Assembly (NCBI GenBank): GCA_964369685.1
Contig: CAYJFB010000013.1
Span: forward strand, 5,429 to 69,428
Reading direction: 5' to 3'
DNA length: 64,000 bases
Origin: Avidesulfovibrio sp964369685
Lineage (GTDB): Bacteria; Desulfobacterota; Desulfovibrionia; Desulfovibrionales; Desulfovibrionaceae
Each line of letters starts with the position of its first letter. Position 1 is the first letter of the stretch. A model generated the notes under the pieces. That model was not told the DNA's origin. It ran no database searches and worked only from the letters and a program-made list of their open reading frames with translations. The position numbers and the translations under genes are program-made. Below, piece by piece: positions 40,743-50,392 of this stretch.

Positions 40743-41507
40743 ATGTTATTACAGAACAAAAAAGCATTGATTTTTGGTGTGGCCAATACAAAAAGCATTG
40801 CCTATGGCGTTGCTCAAGCGTTCAAAAAACATGGTGCGGAGATCGCGTTGAGTTACGTTGGTGACGCCATTAAAAAACGTGTTGAACCGATCGCCGAAGA
40901 ACTTGACGCCGCCTTCACCTTCCCTTGTGACGTGGCGAGTGACGAGAGTATTGCCGAAGCCGTTTCTGCGGTCAAAGAACATTGGGACAGTGTGGATATT
41001 TTGATTCACTCTGTGGCCTTTGCCAACCGTGAAGACCTTCAACACCGTTTCATTGATACGTCTCGGGCGGGTTTTCATTTGGCGTTGGATATTTCTGCAT
41101 ATTCGTTGCCTGCCTTGTGTAAAGCCTACGAATCAATGCTTAATCCCGGCGGCTCGGTGATCGCTATGACCTATTACGGTGCACAAAAAGTGATCACCAA
41201 CTATAACGTCATGGGTGTGGCCAAAGCGGCTCTTGAGGCTTCTGTTCGTTATCTTGCGGCTGACATGGGGCCAAATGGTGTGCGTGTCAACGCGATCAGT
41301 GCAGGCCCTTTGAAAACACTTGCTGCTTCGGGTATCTCTGATTTCAAATTGATCTTCAACCATATTGAAGAACACGCGCCGCTACGCCGTAACGTGACTA
41401 TTGAAAGTGTCGGCAAATCGGCAAGCTATCTTGCCTCGGATCTTTCAGACGGCGTGACGGGCGAAATCATGTTTGTAGACAGCGGTTATAATATTTTGGG
41501 CATTTAA
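40743..41507 (+). CDS. fabI: Enoyl-[acyl-carrier-protein] reductase (NADH)
   Basis: 254 residues. Last reduction step of each round of fatty acid elongation. Cofactor-binding IFGVANTKSIAYGVAQAF at the start, ILIHSVAFANREDL, and the FabI active site with catalytic Tyr and Lys in NYNVMGVAKAALE (Y-x6-K). VNAISAGPLKTLAASGI, then MFVDSGYNILGI follow. Ribosome site GAGGTTTCT precedes ATG 40743. 35 bp after purC, so the two may be co-transcribed. Confidence 0.96.
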   Translation: MLLQNKKALIFGVANTKSIAYGVAQAFKKHGAEIALSYVGDAIKKRVEPIAEELDAAFTFPCDVASDESIAEAVSAVKEHWDSVDILIHSVAFANREDLQHRFIDTSRAGFHLALDISAYSLPALCKAYESMLNPGGSVIAMTYYGAQKVITNYNVMGVAKAALEASVRYLAADMGPNGVRVNAISAGPLKTLAASGISDFKLIFNHIEEHAPLRRNVTIESVGKSASYLASDLSDGVTGEIMFVDSGYNILGI

Positions 41508-41527
41508 ACGTATTTTTTTGTCGTTAT

Positions 41528-41578
41528 ATGTATCTTTTTGAGGGGAAACGCATCCATTATCTCTTCAAAAAGATACAT
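41528..41578 (+). repeat. 14-bp perfect hairpin after fabI
   Basis: ATGTATCTTTTTGA (41528-41541) is the exact complement of 41565-41578; G-T and G-C pairs extend it further into the loop. It lies 20 bp after the fabI stop. Like the hairpin after rny it has no U-run outside the stem. Confidence 0.6.
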
Positions 41579-41704
41579 GAAAAATGTTTCTATTCAACTG
41601 CATGTGTTTTTTTGCTTTAAGGGCCTTCGTTCTTTTCAAAGGCACGCTTTTTTATGCCATCTTGTGCTTTTCAATCAGGCCATGCTTCTCAAAAAGGATA
41701 TATC

Positions 41705-42205
41705 ATGTCTGTCAAACAGATTCAATGTGCATGTGATTCAGAGCTGTTGGATCACACAGACAAACGGCTTCTCGATATTATTCAAACAGGTTTTCCGATC
41801 AGCTCCCGTCCTTATGCGGAATTGGCCGAACAGTTGGACTTGACCGAAGCTGAAGCCTTGGCACGCGTGCGCGCATTGCGTCATAAAGGCATTATTCGTC
41901 GTTTGGGAGCCAATTTTCAATCAAAAGCACTGGGTTTTACATCCACGCTGTGTGCGGCAAAAGTTCCTGAAGAACAACTGGACACATTCATTGCCGAAGT
42001 CAACAGTCATGTCGGCGCAACGCACAACTATCTGCGTAAACACGCATACAACATTTGGTTCACGTTTATCGGTCCCAGTCGTGAGGCCGTGTTGCGTTCG
42101 TTGGCAGAAATTACAGAAAAAACAGGTATAGAAATTCTCAATTTACCTGCAACTCGGCTCTATAAAATCAAAGTTGATTTTCCTATGAGTGATAATAAAA
42201 AATAA
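41705..42205 (+). CDS. Siroheme decarboxylase subunit (AhbA/AhbB, Lrp-like)
   Basis: 166 residues from ATG 41705 with AAGGAT upstream. An N-terminal AsnC/Lrp-like helix-turn-helix (LDIIQTGFPISSRPYAELAEQLDLTEAEALARVRALRHKGIIRRLGANF, in parts) is followed by a domain with FTSTLCAAKVP and HNYLRKHAYNIWFTFIGPSREAV, the pattern of the subunits that decarboxylate siroheme in the sulfate-reducer heme pathway. The two subunits are paralogues; I cannot say which this is. The partner gene is not next to it, which is unusual. Confidence 0.8.
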   Translation: MSVKQIQCACDSELLDHTDKRLLDIIQTGFPISSRPYAELAEQLDLTEAEALARVRALRHKGIIRRLGANFQSKALGFTSTLCAAKVPEEQLDTFIAEVNSHVGATHNYLRKHAYNIWFTFIGPSREAVLRSLAEITEKTGIEILNLPATRLYKIKVDFPMSDNKK

Positions 42206-42241
42206 CCTTTCATTCGGTAAACGTGTTCGAAAGGCAAAGAA

Positions 42242-42274
42242 AAAGGTGTCTTCCTTTGTTGAGGTAACACCTTT
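42242..42274 (-). terminator. Terminator between convergent ahb and dynamin-like genes
   Basis: AAAGGTGT (42242-42249) and ACACCTTT (42267-42274) pair around a 17-nt loop. Read on the minus strand the stem is followed by TTTTTCTTT, so it fits a factor-independent terminator of the dynamin-like gene. Confidence 0.65.
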
Positions 42275-42337
42275 AAATAAAAAATTTGTCTTTACAATGA
42301 CAGTTTGAACCTTTCTCCTACAGAAACAAAACACATT

Positions 42338-44911
42338 CTATCCAACAAGACAGCGATGCTGTAGGTCTTGGAGATGTTCTTGGCCTGCCACGCGGAAGTG
42401 TTCATTGTCTTCTTGCATACGACGCATGACTTCGACAAAGCCTCTTTGGTGAATGGCTTGAAAAAACAAGCTTTCGAGTGTCGGCATAAAGCCTGTGCGC
42501 ACTTCTTCGGCATAGAGCTCGGCAATGCTTTGTCGTGCGGTGGTCAGTTCTCCGCGCAGTGCCTGAACAATATGATCGGCGTAGCTTTCTGCTTCCTTTT
42601 GACGACGCTGTAAAAACGCATTGCGTTGTTTGTCTTCATCGCCAAAGTGATATACCGCACCTGCCGTACCAATCACCGCCGTGAGGGCCGCTGCAAGAAC
42701 TGGACTCCCGACAATCAAAGCCACAATATTTCCAATTGATGCCAACAACGCCAAAGGCGTGAAGATTGATGCGTGACCCAACGCCGCACCACCAGCAAAA
42801 ACCGCCAAGCCGGCCATGTAATGACGCGTTTGGATCAAATAATGTGTTGCTGCGTTGGCTTGTAAATGCATTGGTTTAAAAAAATCGTGATCCAAGTCAA
42901 CCAGCGTATCTGAAGCCGCTGTCAAGCAATTCTGAGCACATTCGGCCAACTCTGCAGAAAAAATACGTAACTTCTCTTCAAACGATTGCAAAATACGACG
43001 CTGATCCTCAAGAAAATCGTTAACAACCCCTTTTGCTACATTGGGAATCGTCACCTGTTCAAATTCTTCCCATGAAGAAGAACGTGAAAAAGAACGTCCC
43101 AATTGCATGGTATGCTGTTGAATTGCCTCCATCAAGCGCAAGACCAACGTTTCATGAAAGCGTTGAATGTCACGCTCCATTGAGGTCATCCAAGCGTCAA
43201 TATCCGCTTGTGCCAGCTCTGCTACCTGACGAGCACGTTCCAAAGAACGTTCGGTCACTTTTGTCAATTGTCGAGCTTGATTTTCAAACACATATAAAAG
43301 ACTTGCATCAGGCATGTCTTGCAGACGTTTTTTCATATGTCGATCAAGGTGTACGCTTGCTTGTTCTATGATTGCATGCATGGCTTCTTGCGCTTTTTTG
43401 TTACGCAAACCCATTGTGGCCTCTCGCTGCAAAGCCTCTTGAATCAATGTAAAGAACTGTTCGTGAACGATGTTATCCGCTTCTGCTGCGTTGTTTGTTT
43501 GTGTGTTTTGTTTGTGTGCCAAGGCTTCTTTGGCGTTGACGGCTATAAGCCCTTCAATATGAACTGTACTCGCTTCACGGCACGCTTCACGCAACATCAT
43601 CAAGGTTTGTTCTTTGACGTGTTCGACGGTTTCCAAACTTTCAAGCCGGTCAATATTGGTGAGCACACCAAGCACAGAAATCGCCCTGCCTGTTTGTGTC
43701 AAACGTCGTAACAGCTCTAATTCGGATTGTGAGCACGCATCACGCGCGTCAGTCACAAAAACCACAATATCTGCCGTTAATGCGCCTTGCAGAGCTTGTT
43801 CTGCGAGCAGAGGATCCGTATGATTCAATCCGGGGGTATCAAGCAACACCATGTTATCAATAGGAAGTTTCAGCGGTAGCTCAATTTCAATTCGCTCAAG
43901 CACCCCGGAATATGGATTTTCAAATGCAAAAAGTTCTTGAATCGAACGAGAAATATCTTTATACAGTGTCAACGGCTTTCGTGCGGAAGGTGTAAAACCT
44001 TCTTTATTTATGGCACGTTGCATGGCTGTATGTCTATTTTGTAGGACAGGATTGAGCGGATCGTTTTCCAATGCGCGAGCGATATTTTGTAACGTCTCTG
44101 CCGGCATGTATATTGCTGTTCCCTTGAGTCTCTCTCGGTGTTGTACTTGAATCAAGCTTGCCGTTTCCGCAATGCCTTCTCGCATGGGCGAAATAATTTC
44201 ACCTGCCAGCAGATTGAAAACTGTACTTTTTCCCCTTTTACGTTCTCCGACAACCACAAGTGTGATCGCCTGCTCTCGAAATAAGGCTTGCACACGTTGC
44301 ACTTCATTATATAAAACTGTGTCGTTTAAGGCGGCCGCCATGGTTTGCAGTTCGGCAAGCGGCGTTGTGTTTTTTTCACACGGCAATGCGGTTTGTGCGT
44401 CGGTATTTTGCTCTGCCAGCGTTTCTAAAAATGTCAACTTAGTCAATGCACGCCAACACAACGAAGTCAGCTTTTTAGTATAATCAACGATATCGTCTTG
44501 ATCTGCATCTTCAAACGCTTGCAACACAGGCAAACACACTTGCGGCAATTCATTGAGCGGTGTTTTGTTGTCCTCAATACCAAGAAGTGTATACAAAACC
44601 TCACGCATACGCATGCGTTCTTGTGTTGTTTTTTTCTCGGCAAGTTGCATAGCCAACGATTCAAGCGCCGCGCCGTCCAAAGGATGTAATAACGCATAAT
44701 GCAATTTTGCTTGAAAAAACGCGTGCAAGGCTTGTTCACCCCAAAATTTGCGGCAAACGTGTTGCAGTTTACTATATCCTTTAAACCCAAAGGGGTGCTC
44801 TGTTCGGACAACCGCAGCAAACAAAACCATGGTCATGTCATCTGTTGTCGTGTCGGGGCGCGGTTCATGTAATGTTTTCAGCATTTGCGGCAAATCTGTT
44901 GACATTGTCAT
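42338..44911 (-). CDS. Bacterial dynamin-like GTPase
   Basis: 857 residues, ATG 44911 with AAAGGACG. N-terminal helical region (about 1-205), then a dynamin-type G domain: G1 VVVGERKRGKSTVFNLLAG (about 215), G2 TAS in the next loop, G3 LLDTPGLNHTDP (about 355) and G4-like LTNIDRLES. Long helices follow, then two or three hydrophobic segments at about 697-755 (GLAVFAGGAALG, SIGNIVALIVGSPVLAAALTAVIGTAGAV) that would enter or touch the membrane, and a basic helical tail. The plan is that of bacterial dynamin-like proteins, which remodel membranes. It is a single gene; no second dynamin partner is next to it. Confidence 0.85.
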   Translation of the reverse strand: MTMSTDLPQMLKTLHEPRPDTTTDDMTMVLFAAVVRTEHPFGFKGYSKLQHVCRKFWGEQALHAFFQAKLHYALLHPLDGAALESLAMQLAEKKTTQERMRMREVLYTLLGIEDNKTPLNELPQVCLPVLQAFEDADQDDIVDYTKKLTSLCWRALTKLTFLETLAEQNTDAQTALPCEKNTTPLAELQTMAAALNDTVLYNEVQRVQALFREQAITLVVVGERKRGKSTVFNLLAGEIISPMREGIAETASLIQVQHRERLKGTAIYMPAETLQNIARALENDPLNPVLQNRHTAMQRAINKEGFTPSARKPLTLYKDISRSIQELFAFENPYSGVLERIEIELPLKLPIDNMVLLDTPGLNHTDPLLAEQALQGALTADIVVFVTDARDACSQSELELLRRLTQTGRAISVLGVLTNIDRLESLETVEHVKEQTLMMLREACREASTVHIEGLIAVNAKEALAHKQNTQTNNAAEADNIVHEQFFTLIQEALQREATMGLRNKKAQEAMHAIIEQASVHLDRHMKKRLQDMPDASLLYVFENQARQLTKVTERSLERARQVAELAQADIDAWMTSMERDIQRFHETLVLRLMEAIQQHTMQLGRSFSRSSSWEEFEQVTIPNVAKGVVNDFLEDQRRILQSFEEKLRIFSAELAECAQNCLTAASDTLVDLDHDFFKPMHLQANAATHYLIQTRHYMAGLAVFAGGAALGHASIFTPLALLASIGNIVALIVGSPVLAAALTAVIGTAGAVYHFGDEDKQRNAFLQRRQKEAESYADHIVQALRGELTTARQSIAELYAEEVRTGFMPTLESLFFQAIHQRGFVEVMRRMQEDNEHFRVAGQEHLQDLQHRCLVG

Positions 44912-45266
44912 TTTTTATCGTCCTTTATGATCTTGGTGTCTGTTAAAAATATATTTTTTTTCAGAAAATTTACAAGAAGTATGCTTTTATAAAAAAAAAT
45001 GGTAAAAAAAGTCTTTTATTTTTTCATCACAATCTCTGTTGAATCAATTTTCTTCTGCATAAAGAAAAGATATGGTAAAAAGGTATACGCTTTTACACTG
45101 TTTCTTGATATCGTATAAAAAGCACTGAAGGTACATTATCAATAAAAATGGACACGAAAAACTTGACTCAACAATATATTTATATAATTATAACATAAAA
45201 TGCCTGTGATGCTCATCTGCTCTTAAACAGATATGTTGTTCTGAGCGGACAGCATGGAGTTCTTCT
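44912..45266. other. 355-bp divergent intergenic region, very AT-rich
   Basis: Between the divergent dynamin-like and diguanylate cyclase genes. Long A and T tracts, with TATAAT at 45183-45188 and TTGACT at 45163-45168 (14-bp spacing, too short for a confident promoter). No gene or structured RNA can be supported. The site GGAGTTCTTCT lies just before the cyclase ATG. Confidence 0.5.
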
Positions 45267-47627
45267 ATGACAAAGAATCAAGCTGAAAAGGCGACGGATT
45301 CATATTCCGAAAAAAGCACACACTCTTTGAAAGAACGCCTACTCCAAGATGCCTATTTCTTATCACAAATCATCTCTGCCTCCTCAACAGGTGTTTTGGT
45401 TTTCAATCAAAAACTACATATTCTTTTCACCAATTCAACGGCACAAAATTTTTTGGATACACTCAAACGTCCAGAACTCGTAACCTCGTTGAAACAGTGT
45501 TCTCCGCGCTGTCAACCTGACGGCAGTTCTTCTTTGAAAAGTTTTCTCCGACATCTAAAACGTGCAAAAACAGGTGGAGAAAGTTCTTTTCCTTGGACAA
45601 TTCTTGATGTAAACAACCTTCCTTTTCCCTTACAGCTTTCTTTATACACGCTGGATGTGCTCGATGACAATGGAGAAAGCCTGCTTTTGCTTTTTGTTCG
45701 CGATGCACGCGGCGCGCATGATATCCTTGTAGACCAAGATAAACAACAAGCAACACAACTCAATGTCACTTTGCGCAATATTCTTGATGCGGCACCGGTC
45801 TGTTTGTCTTTGGTGAACGAACGTCTTGAATGTGTCATGTGTAATCAGATGGCTGTCAAATTGTTTGATTTGAGCCATTCATCTGAGTATCTTGATAATT
45901 TTCATGCTTTGTCTCCTTCATACCAACCAAACGGACGTCTCAGCTATGAAATGGCCATTGAAAAAATGCGCTTGGCTATGGAAACCGGTTATCAACGTTT
46001 TTACTGGTTGCATTGTAATTTGAACGGAGATGAAATCCCCGTTGAAGTCACGCTTGTGCGTATCAATGAACAAACAGAACAAGGGGTCACCCCAGTCCTT
46101 GCAGGTTTTACCAATGATTTACGTCCGTACCTGACAGGCCACTTGACCGGCGATCACTTGGATTATTATTTTCTCAATCAAGTGCCGGAAAAAGTTTTGG
46201 TCAATACACTCACACAACTTTCTGATGAATTGTTTTTTGTCTTTGACCTACGCACCTCATATGTCCAATTTTACGGTAAATTGCGTGAAAGCCTTGGTCT
46301 TGGCAACTCCAGATTATTGGTTCCCGATGACATTTTGCGATCAAAAGTTTTTTATTATGAAGACGTGGCTGTATTTCTGGAAGTCATTGAAAAGATGCGT
46401 AAAGGTATTGATAATCCCATACAAGTGCGTTTGGTTGGCGTTGAAGGGGTCGTGCGTCATTATGAAATGGTCTATACACTTGTATCCGATAAAAACAAAA
46501 CGCCGATCTTTGCCATCGGTAAATTTGCCGACATTCATGAGCAAGTTTTACTTGAAAACCAAGTTAAACTGGATTTATTAACAAATTGTTACAATAAAAT
46601 CACAACCGAAACAGAAATAAAAACAATTTTACAAGAAAGCGAAAAACAGCAACACGCATTTTTTATCATCGATATCGATAACTTCAAAGCCGTAAACGAC
46701 AATCTCGGACACCACTTCGGCGACTTGGTACTCAATGAAGTTGCTACCAATGTGAAAAATTGTTTTCGCAGTCATGACATTGTCGGTCGAATCGGCGGAG
46801 ACGAATTTATTGTTTTTGTACGAGATCTTGCAGACACAAATATCATCATGTCCAAAGCAGAAAATTTGGTCAATGCTTTTAAAAACAGTTATTCCGGTGA
46901 AAAAGGCGATTATAAAATTTCCGGCAGTGTCGGCATCGCGCGTTACCCATTAGACGGCAACAGCTATGAAGCTTTATATAAAGCGGCAGACAAAGCCCTC
47001 TATCAATCCAAAAAACAAGGGAAAGATTGTTACACATTCTACAGTAAAGAATTGCTTAGCGGCACAATGAAAAACCGTACGGTTCTTGAAAACGCAAACC
47101 GTTTGGCCGGCAATTATTTTGACGCGCAACTCGTGGGAACAGCCTTCAATTTACTTTATGAAACCCATGATCTTCGTACTTCAATCAACGCGACTCTCAA
47201 ACATCTCGGCAAACACCTCAATGTCGACAGAACGTATATTTTTGAAAGCTTTGATGATGGAGAAACCTATGATAACACATTTGAATGGTGCGCGGACGGT
47301 GTTTCTCCGGAGATTGAAAATCTACAAGGACTGACTAAAGAAGTGCTGAAAGATTTCTTTGAATTGGCCACAAGTGACGGTATTTTTTTTAGCAACGACT
47401 TGTCTGTATTGACGGCAGAAGGTGCGTATGCCTTGATGTATGATCAAGGCATAAAATCATTTCTCCATGCGCAGATGCGTCGTAAAGGCCTTGTAGAAGT
47501 TTTTATTGGTTTTGACGATTGCACGGGGCCGCGTGTTTGGACAGAAAAAGAAATCAATGCTGTGATGTATATCGGCAAAATCCTTTCCATCTTTTTGCTT
47601 TCTGAGCGCGGCAATAAAACCCATTAG
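45267..47627 (+). CDS. Diguanylate cyclase with PAS domains and C-terminal GAF domain
   Basis: 786 residues, ATG 45267. No transmembrane segment or signal is visible. PAS-like sensory repeats fill residues about 30-430 (GVLVFNQKLHILFTNSTAQNFLD; AAPVCLSLVNERLECVMCNQMAVKLFDLS; LTQLSDELFFVFDL). The GGDEF domain is intact: RIGGDEF near residue 508, FFIIDIDNFKAVNDNLGHHFGD upstream, and an RSHD I-site five residues before GGDEF, so product feedback by c-di-GMP is expected. After it, residues about 610-785 form a GAF-like domain (RTSINATLKHLGKHLNVDRTYIFESFDDGE). A GAF domain downstream of GGDEF is an uncommon order. Makes c-di-GMP from GTP in the cytoplasm. Confidence 0.9.
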   Translation: MTKNQAEKATDSYSEKSTHSLKERLLQDAYFLSQIISASSTGVLVFNQKLHILFTNSTAQNFLDTLKRPELVTSLKQCSPRCQPDGSSSLKSFLRHLKRAKTGGESSFPWTILDVNNLPFPLQLSLYTLDVLDDNGESLLLLFVRDARGAHDILVDQDKQQATQLNVTLRNILDAAPVCLSLVNERLECVMCNQMAVKLFDLSHSSEYLDNFHALSPSYQPNGRLSYEMAIEKMRLAMETGYQRFYWLHCNLNGDEIPVEVTLVRINEQTEQGVTPVLAGFTNDLRPYLTGHLTGDHLDYYFLNQVPEKVLVNTLTQLSDELFFVFDLRTSYVQFYGKLRESLGLGNSRLLVPDDILRSKVFYYEDVAVFLEVIEKMRKGIDNPIQVRLVGVEGVVRHYEMVYTLVSDKNKTPIFAIGKFADIHEQVLLENQVKLDLLTNCYNKITTETEIKTILQESEKQQHAFFIIDIDNFKAVNDNLGHHFGDLVLNEVATNVKNCFRSHDIVGRIGGDEFIVFVRDLADTNIIMSKAENLVNAFKNSYSGEKGDYKISGSVGIARYPLDGNSYEALYKAADKALYQSKKQGKDCYTFYSKELLSGTMKNRTVLENANRLAGNYFDAQLVGTAFNLLYETHDLRTSINATLKHLGKHLNVDRTYIFESFDDGETYDNTFEWCADGVSPEIENLQGLTKEVLKDFFELATSDGIFFSNDLSVLTAEGAYALMYDQGIKSFLHAQMRRKGLVEVFIGFDDCTGPRVWTEKEINAVMYIGKILSIFLLSERGNKTH

Positions 47628-47757
47628 AGCAAGTTTGGCTTGATTTTTCTTACATGTTTTTATGGGTATCATTGTCTTTTTGGATAACAAGACTTTCAAA
47701 CCAGCGTAAGCTGCGCGTATGAACAATGTAAAATATAAGAACACCTTGCAGGAGCAA

Positions 47758-47777
47758 GGGGGGAATTCTTTCCCCCC
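47758..47777. repeat. G6/C6 hairpin, copy 2
   Basis: GGGGGGAA (47758-47765) and TTCCCCCC (47770-47777) pair around TTCT; a 5-bp hairpin CTTGC/GCAAG (47745-47758) abuts it on the left. It lies between the convergent cyclase and chemoreceptor genes. Confidence 0.65.
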
Positions 47778-47804
47778 ACCAACAAAAAACACGCTTAAAT
47801 GACG

Positions 47805-50195
47805 TTATCGTTCAAGCAATTTTTTTAGCAAACCTTGCAATTCAAGAGCCATTGCCGACAGTTCGTGCACCGCTTGAGAGGCTTGATACATACCTGTTGC
47901 CGTTGAGCCGGCAATTTGGTTAATTTCATCAATCGACTGATTGATTTCTTCAGAAGTGACGGATTGTTCTTCGGCAGCGGTCGCAATGCTTGAGATAAGC
48001 ATGGTGTTGTCTTCAACCAAAGATAAAATTTCCGACAAAGAATTACCGGAAACGGCGGCTAGTTCTGTGGCTTTACCGGCAAAATTGGTACTTTCGCTCA
48101 CACGATTGATGTTGATTGTTGTTGTGGCTTGAATACCACGAATGCTATTGCCGACTTCAGTTGTCGCTGTCATGGTTTTTTCTGCAAGTTTGCGCACTTC
48201 GTCGGCCACAACGGCAAAACCTCGCCCAGCTTCACCTGCGCGTGCCGCTTCAATGGCGGCGTTCAAAGCGAGAAGGTTTGTTTGATCGGCGATGTCGGAA
48301 ATGACATCCATGACACTGCCGATACTTTCAGCTTGTTTACCGAGCTGTTGCATATTCTTTTCAAGCTCCAAAGCCACATCATTGACGCTTTTAATGGCAA
48401 CCACAACTTGATTGACCAATTCTGCGCCGTCGGTCGCTTTGGTGCGTACATGCCCCGATTGATTGTTGGCCTCGCCGGCATTGTTGGCAACATTAAGTAC
48501 CGTTGCATTCATCTCTTCCATGGCCACGGCTGTCGAGGTCACCCGATCGCGTTGGACTTGTGCACCGTTTGACACCTCCTCGACTTGTGCCGACAATTGT
48601 TTGGAGGCGGTTGCCATGCGTTCGGAAATATTTTGCGCTTGATTGGCTACATCAATGATGGTTCGTTCGGTTTTTTTGATCTCGGTCAAATCTGTAATCA
48701 GCTGTAACACGCACGCCAAGTTTCCTTTTGCATCGGCAAAGGGAATTGCCGTATACGAGATATCCAAAACTTTACCCGAGGGGCGAGCAGTGGTGAAGCC
48801 GGTTGCGGGACGCATGGTGGATATGGCGATATTGAGGGCATCTTTTGGTGTATCAGAGTCATCGCGATTCATGAATTGTTTACAGGTTTTGTTGACATAG
48901 TCTGTGCCTGCAACATTTTTTGCACATTCATTGAGATACACAATACGTAGTTCTTTATCCAAAACAACAACAGGGCTTGTCAGCACATTCAGGATATTTT
49001 GATATTGTTTTAAGGTGGTGTTTGTGCCTTCAATCAAGCGTGCGTATGTGCCTTGGAATGCTTTGCTGTCTGCTTGGACTTCAATGTGTCCGCTACGGAT
49101 ATTGTCTTCTACGCGCGTGTATTCTTGCACAATATAGTTCAACGATTCGGGAATTGAACGCAATGCATCGGCAAGCGTGCCTATTTCGTCATTACGACGT
49201 ACATCAAGTTGGCCTTCAAGATCACCGTTGGCAATGGCTGTGGCAAAGCGTGCGCCTTTTGCCACAGCAACAACGATGGGACGAATCAGCAGAAAGGCCA
49301 CAACAGCACTTGCAAAAACAGCAATAAATGTTGCATAAACCGAGAGATTGCGTAATGTTGTCAGATCTGAGAAAATATCTCGTTCTTCTGCTCTTGCAAT
49401 AACAGTCATGTCACCGCCTGACATTTTTGTGTGGTACGCAATGACCGGATAACCGGCAACATTGACATAATCAGTGATGCCGTCAGGGCTTTGTGCGATT
49501 TCTCTCATTTTTGGTGTTACGCTCAAATCTTCTTTTAAGAGCAAATTTTTGTCGGGATCAAGAACAATGCGTCCTTTGCCGTCAATGGCAAAGGCATAAC
49601 CACGTTCACCCACAGCGACACCTCGAAAAACAGTGTCATACACCTTCGCAAATGAAATATCGCCGCTGAGAACCCCCACAATGGTACCGTCCATATTTTT
49701 AACGGGAAAAACCACGGCCAACAGGACTTCATCGGTAATGGTTGAAAGACGCGGTTCTGTTTTAGGAATGGTACCCCTGATGGCGGTTTGAAAATAGTCA
49801 CGGAACGAAAGATCAAGCCCTACCGCATTGGGATTTGACGAAGCGATAACCATACCTTTTGTATCCATAAGGTTAAAACCGTTCATCATGGGCAATTCAA
49901 CAGTGCGTCTTTGCAGCCATGTATTCATGGTCTGCACGGCTTCGTTATTGCGTTGTGTTTGTTCGGAGAAGCGTGTGATATTGGCGTTTTCGGCGGTCAA
50001 TTTAATAAAGGTTTCTGTTGTTGTAATGGCGTAGTCAAGCGTGCGTTGCAACGTGACCGTCGTTGCTTGCATGGTGTTCAGAGAAGATTCTGTCAGTGAT
50101 TGCGCCGTCTGTTGATAGGTTAAATAACTCAGTGAACTCATGGACAGAACCAAAATCAACGTGATTGGCAGTAAGATCTTCTGTAGCAGTTTCAC
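47805..50195 (-). CDS. Methyl-accepting chemotaxis protein with dCache sensor and PAS domain
   Basis: 796 residues from a GTG at 50195 with GGAG 6 nt upstream; an ATG at 50207 has no site. N-terminal transmembrane helix (LLPITLILVLSMSSLSYL), a periplasmic double Cache domain (about 30-285; MNGFNLMDTKGMVIASSNPNAVGLDLSFRDYFQ, in parts), a second helix (YATFIAVFASAVVAFLLI), HAMP, a PAS domain (VLTSPVVVLDKELRIVYLNECAKN) and the signalling hairpin (IADQTNLLALNAAIEAARAGEAGRG). dCache domains bind small molecules such as amino acids; the ligand is not evident. Confidence 0.9.
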   Translation of the reverse strand: MKLLQKILLPITLILVLSMSSLSYLTYQQTAQSLTESSLNTMQATTVTLQRTLDYAITTTETFIKLTAENANITRFSEQTQRNNEAVQTMNTWLQRRTVELPMMNGFNLMDTKGMVIASSNPNAVGLDLSFRDYFQTAIRGTIPKTEPRLSTITDEVLLAVVFPVKNMDGTIVGVLSGDISFAKVYDTVFRGVAVGERGYAFAIDGKGRIVLDPDKNLLLKEDLSVTPKMREIAQSPDGITDYVNVAGYPVIAYHTKMSGGDMTVIARAEERDIFSDLTTLRNLSVYATFIAVFASAVVAFLLIRPIVVAVAKGARFATAIANGDLEGQLDVRRNDEIGTLADALRSIPESLNYIVQEYTRVEDNIRSGHIEVQADSKAFQGTYARLIEGTNTTLKQYQNILNVLTSPVVVLDKELRIVYLNECAKNVAGTDYVNKTCKQFMNRDDSDTPKDALNIAISTMRPATGFTTARPSGKVLDISYTAIPFADAKGNLACVLQLITDLTEIKKTERTIIDVANQAQNISERMATASKQLSAQVEEVSNGAQVQRDRVTSTAVAMEEMNATVLNVANNAGEANNQSGHVRTKATDGAELVNQVVVAIKSVNDVALELEKNMQQLGKQAESIGSVMDVISDIADQTNLLALNAAIEAARAGEAGRGFAVVADEVRKLAEKTMTATTEVGNSIRGIQATTTININRVSESTNFAGKATELAAVSGNSLSEILSLVEDNTMLISSIATAAEEQSVTSEEINQSIDEINQIAGSTATGMYQASQAVHELSAMALELQGLLKKLLER

Positions 50196-50392
50196 AAAAA
50201 ACTCCATTTGTAACTTTTTTTCACAAGATGTTTCATAAAGAATGTTCGGCATCTTACAAAAAAACTTTAGTCGGTGATATTTTGAAAAACAAGTCAGACA
50301 CCACAAAGCATCAGTAACGATGTTGTGGTGTCTTCTTGTCTATATTGTTATTGCTTCCTTAAAAAGGATTTTAAAAGGTGCAAAGGCGGGGG

